A stretch of 64,000 bases of DNA. It comes from Streptomyces sp. Ag109_O5-10 (GTDB lineage Bacteria > Actinomycetota > Actinomycetes > Streptomycetales > Streptomycetaceae). Numbering within the stretch: the stretch's first letter is position 1; every line of letters begins with the position of its first letter. The DNA is taken from NCBI RefSeq assembly GCF_900105755.1, contig NZ_FNTQ01000001.1:4836001-4900000 (forward strand). The letters are read 5' to 3'. Positions 16,525-24,449 of this stretch are shown one piece after another. The notes beneath the pieces were generated by a model, which searched no databases, was not told the origin of the DNA, and saw only the letters and a program-made list of their open reading frames with translations. The position numbers were made by a program, and so were the translations under genes.

Positions 16525-16956
16525 TCAGCGGGTGCGGAAGAAGTCCGTCAGGAGGCGGGCGGATTCGTCCGCCAGGACGCCCTCGACGACCTCGGGGCGG
16601 TGGTTCAGGCGCCGGTCGCGGACGACGTCCCAGAGGGACCCCGCGGCGCCGGCCTTCTCGTCGCGGGCGCCGTAGACGACCCGGTCCACCCGGGACTGGA
16701 CCAGGGCGCCGGCGCACATCGTGCAGGGCTCCAGCGTGACGACCAGGGTGCAGCCGGTGAGGCGCCACTCCCCGAGCGCCGCGGCCGCCCGGCGCAGCGC
16801 GAGGACCTCGGCGTGCGCGGTGGGGTCGCCGGTGGCCTCGCGTTCGTTGTGCCCGGCCGCGAGGACCGTCGTACCGTCCGGGGACAGCACGACGGCGCCG
16901 ACGGGGACGTCCCCGCCCCGGACGGCCTGGCCGGCCTCGTCCAGGGCGAGCAGCAT
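16525..16956 (-). CDS. tadA: tRNA-specific adenosine deaminase TadA
   Basis: A 143-residue zinc deaminase. The signature HAEVLALRRAA supplies the His ligand and the catalytic Glu, and PCTMCAGAL supplies the two Cys ligands, as in tRNA A34-to-inosine deaminases. GDVPVGAVV and DEKAGAAGS are also family-typical. It should convert wobble adenosine in tRNA-Arg(ACG) to inosine. It follows the gene for a 'tRNA adenosine deaminase-associated' protein by 56 bases in the same direction. The ATG at 16956 is the only reasonable start found, though the ribosome binding site is weak. Confidence 0.92.
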   Translation of the reverse strand: MLLALDEAGQAVRGGDVPVGAVVLSPDGTTVLAAGHNEREATGDPTAHAEVLALRRAAAALGEWRLTGCTLVVTLEPCTMCAGALVQSRVDRVVYGARDEKAGAAGSLWDVVRDRRLNHRPEVVEGVLADESARLLTDFFRTR

Positions 16957-17012
16957 CGCGGCCCGCCAGCGGTCGCGTACCGGGTCGGGGGACCCTGCTG
17001 CCTCGTGGAGGG

Positions 17013-17540
17013 TCAGCGGACGGTCTCCAGGACGTCGGAGGCGCCCAGGGCCTCGGCGATCTCGCCGAGCGCGTCCTCGTCCAGGGTCAGCAGCTCCTTC
17101 GCGCTCACGCCCAGGTCGTCCAGGATCGCGGCGTCGCCGACCGGGCCGGCCGGCACGGCGGAACCGTCCGCGTCGTCGTCCTCCTCGGCGTCCGGCTCAC
17201 CGTCCTCGGTGCCGTCGAGGTCGAGGGCGTCCAGGTCGTCGGCGTCGTCCTTGGGCTCCCTTCCGAGCAGTTCGTCGGTGAGCAGGAGCTCGCCGTACGA
17301 GCTGCGGGCGGCGGCGGCTGCGTTGGAGACGAAGACCCGGGGATCCTCCTCCCCGTCGACGCGCACGACGCCGAACCACGCGTCTTCCTGCTCGATGAAG
17401 ACGAGCACCGTGTCGTCGGCCTCGGAGGCCGATTCCCGGGCCAGATCGGCCAGGTCCGACAGGGTCTCCACATCGTCGAGCTCTGTGTCGCTCGCTTCCC
17501 ACCCGTCTTCGGTGCGCGCGAGCAGTGCGGCGAAGTACAC
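17013..17540 (-). CDS. tRNA adenosine deaminase-associated protein
   Basis: A 175-residue, strongly acidic protein matching the actinobacterial family found next to tadA (TIGR03941-type): the N-terminus is MYFAALLARTEDGWEAS, and a central block reads ARSSYGELLLTDELLG. It has an Asp/Glu-rich stretch (residues about 95-130) and a C-terminal GVSAKELLTLDEDALGEIAEALG. Its biochemical role is unknown; the link to TadA is from conserved neighbourhood. GTG start at 17540. The two genes form a leftward operon. Confidence 0.88.
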   Translation of the reverse strand: MYFAALLARTEDGWEASDTELDDVETLSDLADLARESASEADDTVLVFIEQEDAWFGVVRVDGEEDPRVFVSNAAAAARSSYGELLLTDELLGREPKDDADDLDALDLDGTEDGEPDAEEDDDADGSAVPAGPVGDAAILDDLGVSAKELLTLDEDALGEIAEALGASDVLETVR

Positions 17541-17903
17541 CGTGACTCTCCCACTGGTCTTAGGCGTGCCGGTTGGGGGTCCCCCCGGCGGAGGTTCTGG
17601 GCGGGAGAGCTGTGCTCCGAGCCCCGCCCACTCGGAATCGTGGCAGAAACAAGGCGTTCAGGGGACGTCTTCGGCTCCCTGTGTCTGGCAGTTTTGATCG
17701 CACGTATGCAAAGAGCCATCCATGCGCCCGTCAACGCAGTCACCAGCGCACTCGTTGCCGCCACCTGCGGATCGTACGCGGGTTTTCCCGCGGCCCACGC
17801 ACGGCCTTCCCCGTGCCGGACCGCAACGCGCCACAAGGAGTGGATCTTTGCCGAAGGATCGGCTTCACGACTGTTGCCGAGTCTTGCCGTCTCCTGGCGA
17901 TTC
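17541..17903. other. Intergenic spacer, promoter region of the tadA operon
   Basis: These 363 bases separate two leftward genes. No gene with a ribosome binding site and codon bias is apparent on either strand. The AT-richer block around 17690-17715 (GTTTTGATCGCACGTATGC) is the best candidate for the tadA-operon promoter. Confidence 0.5.
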
Positions 17904-18116
17904 CTACCAGCGGAACGTCCGCATGCGCATCGCGTGCCGCAGCCGGGCCACCTTGGCGCGGCGGGGCTGGACCCGGTCGCGCAGCGCCCGCGCCTCGGCG
18001 AGCTCGCGCAGGAACCGGGCCCGGCGGCGCCGCCGCTCGGCCTCCGTCTCACCCTCGGGCGCGCCGTAAGCGCGGTCCGGCCGCTCGTGCGGTCCGGGAA
18101 GTTCGGGCACGATCAC
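17904..18116 (-). CDS. Small basic conserved hypothetical protein
   Basis: A 70-residue, highly basic protein: a short N-terminus VIVPELPGPHERPDRAYG, then an Arg-rich helical segment (EAERRRRRARFLRELAEARALRDRV) and the tail HAMRMRTFRW. I chose the GTG at 18116 because GGGGGTG lies 5 bases upstream; upstream in-frame starts would only add residues encoded across the promoter side of upp. It is divergent from upp. Nucleic-acid or ribosome binding is possible from the charge, but unproven. Confidence 0.65.
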   Translation of the reverse strand: MIVPELPGPHERPDRAYGAPEGETEAERRRRRARFLRELAEARALRDRVQPRRAKVARLRHAMRMRTFRW

Positions 18117-18226
18117 ATCACCCCCAGTCCGACACCTCCACTTTCCCCCGGATGGGGGGTTTGATGCCAGCATGGAGCTGCGCGGGGGTGCGCGAGGCGG
18201 GAGAGGGCGCGGTTACTGTTGTGGAC

Positions 18227-18862
18227 ATGCGTCTCCACGTCGTCGACCACCCCCTGGTCGCCCACAAGCTCACCACGCTGCGCGACCAGCGCACCGACTC
18301 CGCGACGTTCCGGCGGCTCGCCGACGAACTGGTCACCCTGCTCGCCTACGAGGCGACGCGGGACGTGCGGACCGAGGCGGTCGACATCCAGACCCCGGTG
18401 GCCGCCACGACCGGCGTCAAGCTCGCCCGGCCGCGGCCGCTGGTGGTGCCGATCCTGCGGGCCGGGCTCGGCATGCTGGACGGCATGGTGCGGCTGCTGC
18501 CGACCGCCGAGGTGGGCTTCCTGGGCATGATCCGCAACGAGGAGACGCTGCAGGCGTCCACGTACGCCTCGCGGATGCCGGAGGATCTCTCCGGGCGCCA
18601 GGTGTACGTCCTGGACCCGATGCTGGCCACGGGCGGCACGCTGGTCGCGGCGATCCGCGAGCTCATCAGGCGCGGCGCGGACGACGTGACGGCGGTCGTC
18701 CTGCTGGCCGCGCCCGAGGGCGTCGAACTCATGGAGCGGGAGCTGGCGGGGACGCCGGTCACGGTCGTGACGGCGGCAGTCGACGACCACCTCAACGAGC
18801 AGGGCTACATCGTGCCGGGCCTGGGCGACGCGGGCGACCGGCTGTACGGCGCGGCCGAGTAG
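18227..18862 (+). CDS. upp: Uracil phosphoribosyltransferase
   Basis: A 211-residue protein with the full UPRTase pattern: HPLVAHKLTTLRDQ at the N-terminus, VVPILRAGLGMLDG, the PRPP loop YVLDPMLATGGT, and the uracil-binding EQGYIVPGLGDAGDR at the end. It converts uracil and PRPP to UMP in pyrimidine salvage. It is monocistronic and followed by a tandem-repeat spacer rather than another gene. Confidence 0.97.
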   Translation: MRLHVVDHPLVAHKLTTLRDQRTDSATFRRLADELVTLLAYEATRDVRTEAVDIQTPVAATTGVKLARPRPLVVPILRAGLGMLDGMVRLLPTAEVGFLGMIRNEETLQASTYASRMPEDLSGRQVYVLDPMLATGGTLVAAIRELIRRGADDVTAVVLLAAPEGVELMERELAGTPVTVVTAAVDDHLNEQGYIVPGLGDAGDRLYGAAE

Positions 18863-18869
18863 CGGACCG

Positions 18870-19396
18870 TTCGCCTCGGCGCCGTAGGGGTGCGGGTGCG
18901 TCGGCGGCGGTGGGTCCGTCGTGGCTTGTCGCGCAGTTCCTCGCGCCCCTTTGGGGCGTTGCGGACCTGTCTCTTTGACGCGCCGCAGCGGTGCCCATTG
19001 GGGCGTTCGCCTGGGCGCGGTAGGGGTGCGGGTGCGTCGGCGGCGGTGGGTCCGTCGTGGCTTGTCGCGCAGTTCCCCGCGCCCCTTTGGGGCGTTGCGG
19101 ACCTGTCTCTTTGACGCGCCGTAGCGGTGCCCATTGGGGCGTTCGCCTGGGCGCGGTAGGGGTGTGGGTGCGTCGGCGGCGGTGGGTCCGTCGTGGCTTG
19201 TCGCGCAGTTCCTCGCGCCCCTTTGGGGCGTTGCGGACCTGTCTCTTTGACGCGCCGCAGCGGTGCCCATTGGGGCGTTCGCCTGGGCGCGGTAGGGGTG
19301 CGGGTGCGTCGGCGGCGGTGGGTCCGTCGTGGCTTGTCGCGCAGTTCCTCGCGCCCCTTTGGGGCGTTGTGGGGCGTTCGCCTGGGCGCCGCTTTG
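18870..19396. repeat. 136-bp tandem repeat, three full copies plus a truncated fourth
   Basis: GTAGGGGTG recurs at 18884, 19020, 19156 and 19292, exactly 136 bases apart, and the intervening sequence is nearly identical. Each unit holds GTCGTGGCTTGTCGCGCAGT followed by a short hairpin CGCCCC-TTT-GGGGCG and GCGGACCTGTCTCTTTGACG. The fourth copy is cut after the hairpin and joined to the sequence that opens the array. It fills the space between upp and the convergent LytR_C gene. No gene is supported despite open frames, which arise from the repeat. Confidence 0.92.
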
Positions 19397-19433
19397 ACCC
19401 GGTGGGGCGGCGGAGTTCGGCGGTGCCCTGCTC

Positions 19434-20090
19434 TCAGCAGGTCTTCTTCGTCGTCGAGGCCGGCGGCTTGGGGGCGGAGAGGGCGGTGATGGCCTGTGTG
19501 GCCGTTGCCCGGGGGGTCAGGGACTTGAAGGCGTTGCCGATGATCAGGTCGACGGCGGTGCCCTTGCGGCCCGCTTCCGTGCGCTGGTCGGCCGCCGTCA
19601 CCTGGGTGGCGAGGACCGGGAGCGAGGTCTTCAGGGCGGTGGCCGGGCCGAGCAGTATCGCCGTGCCCTTGACCTTCTGGTCGAACTTCGCCGGCGCGTT
19701 GCCGACGTCGCCGATCCTGAAGCCGCGCTTCTTCAGTTCGTCGGCGGTGTCCTTGGCCAGGCCCGTGCGGGTCGTGGCGTTGTAGACGTTCACCGTGATC
19801 TGGGCCGGCTTGGGGAACACCACGGCCGACGCACCGGCCGCGGGGCTCGCGCTGGCGGCGGCCTGCTTGACGCAGTCTCTCGCCGAACCGGCCGCCGAGG
19901 CCGTTCCGCCGCCGCCCGTGAAGACGTCGATGAGCTGCAGGGTGCCCCAGCCGACCAGGCCGAGCGCGGTGACGGAGGCGACCACGGAGAGAACCAGCCG
20001 GGCACGCCGCCGGCGCGGGCGCATGCGAGGGTATTTGTCCCCTGTGATCCGGTACTGGCCGCCCATGCCGGGGGGAGTCAGCATGCTCAT
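19434..20090 (-). CDS. LytR C-terminal-domain membrane protein
   Basis: A 218-residue protein: a basic cytoplasmic start (YPRMRPRRRRARL), one membrane helix (VLSVVASVTALGLVGWGTLQLI), a linker, and an extracytoplasmic LytR_C domain from about residue 90 (QITVNVYNATTRTGLAKDTADELKKRGF, VKGTAILLGPATA, AVDLIIGNAFKSL). LytR_C domains accompany the LCP enzymes that attach polymers to peptidoglycan; here the domain stands alone without the LCP catalytic part. Start ambiguous between 20090 (MSMLTPPG) and 20066, as neither has a good ribosome binding site. Confidence 0.85.
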   Translation of the reverse strand: MSMLTPPGMGGQYRITGDKYPRMRPRRRRARLVLSVVASVTALGLVGWGTLQLIDVFTGGGGTASAAGSARDCVKQAAASASPAAGASAVVFPKPAQITVNVYNATTRTGLAKDTADELKKRGFRIGDVGNAPAKFDQKVKGTAILLGPATALKTSLPVLATQVTAADQRTEAGRKGTAVDLIIGNAFKSLTPRATATQAITALSAPKPPASTTKKTC

Positions 20091-20201
20091 GAGCGCAGCG
20101 TAGTGCGCCACGGGTGCGTTGACTAATAGATGATCATCCGACGGCGGACGGTCTGACCCGAAAGGGTCAACCGGCGGCAAATGCCCGACGGCCTACGGGT
20201 G

Positions 20202-20498
20202 TCAGTCGAGTTCGAGCACGCGTGCGTGCAGCACCTGACGCTGCTGGAGGGCGGCGCGGACCGCGCGGTGCAGCCCGTCCTCCAGGTACAGGTCGCCCTG
20301 CCACTTCACGACGTGCGCGAAGAGGTCGCCGTAGAACGTCGAGTCCTCGGCGAGGAGGGTCTCCAGGTCGAGCTGCCCCTTGGTCGTCACGAGCTGATCG
20401 AGGCGGACCGGGCGCGGTGCGACGTCCGCCCACTGCCGGGTGCTCTCCCGGCCGTGGTCGGGGTACGGCCGGCCGTTTCCGATGCGCTTGAAGATCAC
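20202..20498 (-). CDS. Conserved hypothetical protein with ParB/Srx-like motif
   Basis: A 98-residue protein widespread in Streptomyces. RPVRLDQLVTTKGQLDLETLL followed by DLYLEDGLHRAVRAALQQR resembles the ParB/sulfiredoxin fold, in which a DGxHR motif binds nucleotide or contacts DNA. That similarity is by eye and is inference. It is divergent from the HerA-like ATPase gene, sharing a 112-base promoter region, and lies 21 bases beyond nothing obvious downstream. Function unknown. Confidence 0.75.
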   Translation of the reverse strand: MIFKRIGNGRPYPDHGRESTRQWADVAPRPVRLDQLVTTKGQLDLETLLAEDSTFYGDLFAHVVKWQGDLYLEDGLHRAVRAALQQRQVLHARVLELD

Positions 20499-20610
20499 AC
20501 GGAAAGCCTACCGGTCCAGACGTTCCGGGCGCAGCCATGGCGACCGAGTGCGACGCTGGAAAAGACACCGTAAAGGTCAACAAGTGGGCCAAACGGGAAC
20601 AGGGGGTCCG

Positions 20611-22170
20611 ATGATGAGTGCCGGTGAGGCCGACGAAGCGCCTGTCAACGACCCCGCGGGCGCCGGCGATCCCGTGGTCGCCGACATCGCCGCCGGGTAC
20701 GCCTTCGCCGGTCAGGCGCTGGACCTCGGCGCCGTTCTGCGGGACGGCCGGTGCTTTCCCGGCGCACGGGTCCGCATCCCCCTCGCCGTGCTCAACCGCC
20801 ACGGCCTGGTCGCCGGCGCCACCGGCACCGGCAAGACCAAGACGCTCCAGCTGATCGCCGAGCAGCTCTCCGCGCACGGCGTCCCGGTGTTCCTGGCGGA
20901 CGTCAAGGGCGACCTGTCCGGCATCGCCAGGCCCGGGCGGCCCGACGCCGGGGTCGAGGGCCGGGCGGCCGAGGCCGGCCGGCCGTGGACGGCGACCGGC
21001 TTCCCCGCGGAGTTCCTCGCCCTCGGCGGCCTGGGCCACGGCGTCCCCGTCCGCGCGACGATCACCAGCTTCGGCCCGCTGCTGCTCGCCAAGGTGCTCC
21101 AGCTCAACCGGACCCAGGAGCAGTCCCTCGGCCTGATCTTCCACTACGCGGACACCAAGGGCCTGGAGCTGATCGACCTCAAGGACCTCAGGGCGGTGGT
21201 CGCCTTCCTCACCTCCGCCGAGGGCAAGGCGGAGTTGAAGGACATCGGAGGCCTCTCGACGGCCACGGCCGGGGTGATCCTGCGCTCGCTCACCGCTTTC
21301 GAGGCCCAGGGCATGACGGACTTCTTCGGCGAGCCGGAGTTCGACACGGCCGACCTCCTGCGCACGGCCCCGGACGGCCGCGGCATCGTCTCGGTGCTCG
21401 AACTCCCCGCCGTCCAGGACAAACCGCTCCTCTTCTCCACCTTCCTGATGTGGCTGCTCGCCGACCTCTTCCACGACCTCCCCGAGATCGGCGACGCCGA
21501 CCGGCCGAGGCTGGTCTTCTTCTTCGACGAGGCGCACCTGCTGTTCGACGAGGCCTCGAAGGCGTTCCTGGACTCGATCACGCAGACCGTGCGCCTCATT
21601 CGCTCGAAAGGAGTCGGCGTCTTCTTCGTGACGCAGACCCCGAAGGACGTACCGTCCGACGTCCTCGGCCAGCTCGGCAACCGCGTCCAGCACGCGCTCA
21701 GGGCCTTCACCCCCGAGGACCAGAAGGCGCTGCGGGCCACCGTGCAGACCTTCCCGAAGTCGTCGTACGACCTCGAGGAGCTGCTCACGGGGCTCGGCAC
21801 CGGCGAGGCCGTGGTGACCGTGCTCGGCGAGACCGGCGCCCCGACGCCGGTCGCGGCGACCCGGCTGCGGGCCCCCGAGTCGCTGATGGGGCCGGTCGAC
21901 GCGGCGGAGCTGGACGCGGCGGTGCGCGGGTCCGCGCTGCACGGACGTTATGCACAGGCTGTGGACCGGGAGTCGGCGTACGAGAAGCTGCGGCGGACGC
22001 CGGCCGAGCCGCAGGCCCCCGCCCCCGCGGCGGCCCGCAGAGCGGAACCGTCGCTGGTCGAGCAGGTGGTCGGCAGCGGGATGTTCAGGTCCCTCGCCCG
22101 GTCGGTGGGCACGCAACTCGGCCGTGAGATCACCCGGTCGCTGTTCGGCACGGCCCGTCGGCGCCGGTGA
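20611..22170 (+). CDS. HerA-like/DUF853 P-loop ATPase
   Basis: A 519-residue ATPase of the YjgR/DUF853 family. Walker A is GATGTGKTKT at residues about 69-78, Walker B is LVFFFDEAHLLF at about 300, and the Arg-finger/sensor block is GVGVFFVTQTPKDVPSDVLGQLGNRVQHALRAFTPEDQKALRA. The C-terminal basic tail (GTQLGREITRSLFG) matches the family end. Such proteins are HerA-type hexameric ATPases related to DNA translocases; the cellular role is not established. ATG at 20611 follows AGGGGGTCC. Confidence 0.93.
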   Translation: MMSAGEADEAPVNDPAGAGDPVVADIAAGYAFAGQALDLGAVLRDGRCFPGARVRIPLAVLNRHGLVAGATGTGKTKTLQLIAEQLSAHGVPVFLADVKGDLSGIARPGRPDAGVEGRAAEAGRPWTATGFPAEFLALGGLGHGVPVRATITSFGPLLLAKVLQLNRTQEQSLGLIFHYADTKGLELIDLKDLRAVVAFLTSAEGKAELKDIGGLSTATAGVILRSLTAFEAQGMTDFFGEPEFDTADLLRTAPDGRGIVSVLELPAVQDKPLLFSTFLMWLLADLFHDLPEIGDADRPRLVFFFDEAHLLFDEASKAFLDSITQTVRLIRSKGVGVFFVTQTPKDVPSDVLGQLGNRVQHALRAFTPEDQKALRATVQTFPKSSYDLEELLTGLGTGEAVVTVLGETGAPTPVAATRLRAPESLMGPVDAAELDAAVRGSALHGRYAQAVDRESAYEKLRRTPAEPQAPAPAAARRAEPSLVEQVVGSGMFRSLARSVGTQLGREITRSLFGTARRRR

Positions 22171-22233
22171 GCCGGGCGCCCGCACAGGACACCCGGCCCG
22201 GCCACGACTCGGTTCCGGCTCAGCTCCGCGGGG

Positions 22234-22362
22234 TCAACCGCGTTTCTGCGCCTGAGGCCGCGGCTGCGGCGGTTCGGCCGTCTTCGTCTCCGGTTTCGGC
22301 GTGCTGCGCACGGCTTCCGCGCGCAGCAGGGCGCGCAGGACCGCGTACGGGTCTGAGGACAT
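22234..22362 (-). CDS. Small protein of 42 residues
   Basis: ATG at 22362 with AAGGAA 8 bases upstream; stop at 22234-22236. The protein begins MSSDPYAVLRALLRAEAVRS, a compact amphipathic helix, and continues with a Pro/Thr/Lys/Gln tail. The frame has strong third-position GC. I recall similar short proteins in other Streptomyces, which supports it as real, but no function is known. It sits 67 bases downstream of the secreted-peptide gene in the same direction. Confidence 0.7.
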   Translation of the reverse strand: MSSDPYAVLRALLRAEAVRSTPKPETKTAEPPQPRPQAQKRG

Positions 22363-22429
22363 GACTGTGTTCCTTGCGTAGAACCGACTGAGCTGACTGA
22401 CCTGGGGGAGTGCGGGACAGGCCGGTCTC

Positions 22430-22774
22430 TCAGCAGCGCAGGACCACGGTGCGCAGCAGGGGCGTGGCGTACGGCGGACGCGGTGCCGTCGGGCAGGGCC
22501 GGTGGCGGTCCGCCGGGCCGGCGGGGGCCGGGTCGGGAAGCGGCGCGGGGCGCTGGGGTACGTCGGCCCGGTCGACGGGGCGGGCGGGCGGCCGCAGCGG
22601 GATGTCGGCGACGTCGTGCTCGGCGGTCTCCGCCGAGACGGCCGGGGCGGTCGCGGCGAGCGCCTCGGCCGCCGTCGGGACGCCGGCCAGCAGCAGGGCG
22701 AGCAGCAGCACGAGCACCCGCGGCCAGGCGGGGCCCGACCGCGGGCGGCGTCCGGTCGAAGGACCGCTGCTCAT
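22430..22774 (-). CDS. Putative secreted or anchored small protein
   Basis: A 114-residue protein with a basic start (STGRRPRSGPAW), a signal-like helix PRVLVLLLALLLAGVPTAAEA, then a Pro-rich extracytoplasmic part ending RTVVLRC. A start at 22774 is chosen because GGGGAG lies 9 bases upstream; the ATG at 22783 is too close to it. No domain is recognised. The C-terminal Cys is notable but of unknown meaning. Confidence 0.6.
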   Translation of the reverse strand: MSSGPSTGRRPRSGPAWPRVLVLLLALLLAGVPTAAEALAATAPAVSAETAEHDVADIPLRPPARPVDRADVPQRPAPLPDPAPAGPADRHRPCPTAPRPPYATPLLRTVVLRC

Positions 22775-22930
22775 GCCGGTCATCTCCCCGCGAAGTGGGC
22801 GGTGTTCATCGTGCGGGGCCCGAGAACCGCTCGCTCGGCGTACCTGCGGGGCGCGAGGTTGACGAATCGGACGGGGCGACGCCGCCGTGGCCCACGCCGC
22901 TCACGAGCTCCGCGCCGACGAGGCCGGGGT

Positions 22931-23581
22931 TCACAGGGTCCGCGGGATCTGCTGGGCGCGGCCGCGGATGCCGAACGCCGTGACGATCTCGACGACGCCC
23001 ACGACGACCAGCCAGATACCGGCGACCAGGGTGAGCACCGCGACCGACGTGAACGGCGAGACGATCAGCACGGCGCCGGCGATGAACGTGACGATCCCGA
23101 GGAAGACCTGCCAGCCCCGCGCGGGCACCCGGGAGTCGGAGACGGCGGCCATGGTCTGCGTGATCCCGCGGATCAGCCAGCCGATGCCGATCCACAGGGC
23201 GAGCAGCAGGATCGACTCCAGGGGGCCGCGGAAGCAGAAGAGGCCCAGCACGATCATCAGCGCGCCGCTGATGAACGCCAGCACGCGCAGCGAGGTCGCC
23301 CGGTGCGTGCCGAACGCGGAGACCAGCTGGAAGACACCGGCGATCAGCAAATAGATGCCGAAGAGCACGCCGGCGGCGAGCAGTGAGGCGCCGGGCCAGA
23401 CGAGGACCAGGACGCCGAGGATCAGGGAGGCGATCCCGGTGAGCAGGACGATCTGCCAGGCGGCCTGGGAGAGGGCGTGCAGCGGTCCCTCGAAGGGCGG
23501 TTCGGGCTCATGCCGAGCGGTGCCGGTGGCGTGCGCCTTCCGGTCGTCGTCGGCGGGGCCGGTGCTGGGGGGCTCGGTCAT
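22931..23581 (-). CDS. HdeD/DUF308 membrane protein
   Basis: A 216-residue protein with about six membrane helices in three pairs: WQIVLLTGIASLILGVLVLVWPGASLLAAGVLFGIYLLIAG, then RVLAFISGALMIVLGLFCF, and GWQVFLGIVTFIAGAVLIVSPF. The repeating GxxxxxLGxxxxxWP pattern is that of the HdeD acid-resistance/DUF308 family. The hydrophilic N-terminus is Glu/His-rich. Role in Streptomyces unknown; stress-related is a family-based guess. Confidence 0.85.
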   Translation of the reverse strand: MTEPPSTGPADDDRKAHATGTARHEPEPPFEGPLHALSQAAWQIVLLTGIASLILGVLVLVWPGASLLAAGVLFGIYLLIAGVFQLVSAFGTHRATSLRVLAFISGALMIVLGLFCFRGPLESILLLALWIGIGWLIRGITQTMAAVSDSRVPARGWQVFLGIVTFIAGAVLIVSPFTSVAVLTLVAGIWLVVVGVVEIVTAFGIRGRAQQIPRTL

Positions 23582-23695
23582 GGTTCCAGCTGAGACCGGG
23601 GAAGGCGGTGGTGCCAGCAGGGAGGGACTGATCGGATGACGCCCCGAGGACCACGGCCGCCCGCCCGGCACGTGTCACGGCGCGGCACCCACCCG

Positions 23696-24304
23696 CTACG
23701 TGGCCCCGCCCTTCGCGGACTTCGCCGCCGCCTTCATCTCCTGCTTGTGGGCCCGCACCTTCGCCAGCGACTCGGGCCCGGTGATGTCGGCCACCGACCG
23801 GTACGCCGCCGCCTCCCCGTACGCCCCGGCGGCCTCCCGCCACCCCGTCGGCGTCACCCCGAGCTGTTTGCCCAGCAGCGCCAGGAAGATCTGCGCCTTC
23901 TGCTTCCCGAAGCCGGGCAGTTCCTGGAGCCGCCGGAGCAGCTCCGCCCCGGTGGCGGCGTCCCGCCAGATGCCCTCGGCGGCACCGTCGTAGTGCTCGA
24001 CGAGGTACTGGCACAGCTGCTGGATCCTCTTGGCCATGGAGCCGGGATACCGGTGCACGGCCGGCTTCTCGGCGAGCAGGGCCGCGAACGCCTCCGGATC
24101 CTGGGCGGCGATCTCGTGCGCGTCCAGGTCGTCCGTGCCCATGCGCCGGGCGATGGTCGCCGGCCCCTTGAACGCCCACTCCATCGGCACCTGCTGGTCG
24201 AGCAGCATGCCGGTGAGCGCGGCGAGCCTGCTGCGGCTGAGGAGTTCGTCGGCCTCGGGGTCCTGGGCGAGATGCAGGGCGGGGGAGTCGGTGTCGGCGT
24301 CCAT
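23696..24304 (-). CDS. HhH-GPD family DNA glycosylase-like protein
   Basis: A 202-residue protein. RLAALTGMLLDQQVPMEWAFKGP is the N-terminal helix set of the actinobacterial HhH-GPD base-excision family; ELLRRLQELPGFGKQKAQIFLALLGKQLG is the helix-hairpin-helix (LPGFGKQKA). The position of the catalytic Asp is not obvious: the expected downstream Asp is not present in an AxVDTH-like motif, only in YRSVADITG. It may therefore be a non-canonical glycosylase or a DNA-binding relative. Start ATG at 24304. It is divergent from the acylase operon. Confidence 0.8.
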   Translation of the reverse strand: MDADTDSPALHLAQDPEADELLSRSRLAALTGMLLDQQVPMEWAFKGPATIARRMGTDDLDAHEIAAQDPEAFAALLAEKPAVHRYPGSMAKRIQQLCQYLVEHYDGAAEGIWRDAATGAELLRRLQELPGFGKQKAQIFLALLGKQLGVTPTGWREAAGAYGEAAAYRSVADITGPESLAKVRAHKQEMKAAAKSAKGGAT

Positions 24305-24413
24305 GGCTCGATGATCCCGCGTCCGGACCGGCGCCGCGCGCTCGCCGCCGCCCGCGCTCCCCCGGCCTCCGCCGCTCCCTCCCTCCTCGCGTACGATTCC
24401 TCCGCGATTCAGC

Positions 24414-24432
24414 TTAGGTAAGGCTAACCTCA
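24414..24432 (+). promoter_or_regulatory. Iron box (DmdR/IdeR-type operator)
   Basis: TTAGGTAAGGCTAACCTCA matches 17 of 19 positions of the actinobacterial IdeR/DmdR1 consensus TTAGGTTAGGCTAACCTAA. It lies 17 bases before the GTG of the acylase gene, in the only AT-rich stretch between two divergent genes. Iron-loaded DmdR1 bound here would block the acylase operon, so the genes should be induced by iron starvation. Confidence 0.85.
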
Positions 24433-24449
24433 GACAAGGAGGTCGCAAG

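Noticed and set aside
18890..19489. Tandem short proteins beginning MACRAVPRAPLG
   Set aside because: The identical frames are produced by the 136-bp repeat itself; no start signal or homologous protein is known to me.
20611..22170. Conjugation or phage-related translocase
   Set aside because: The DUF853/HerA-like family is chromosomal core; no mobile-element genes flank it.
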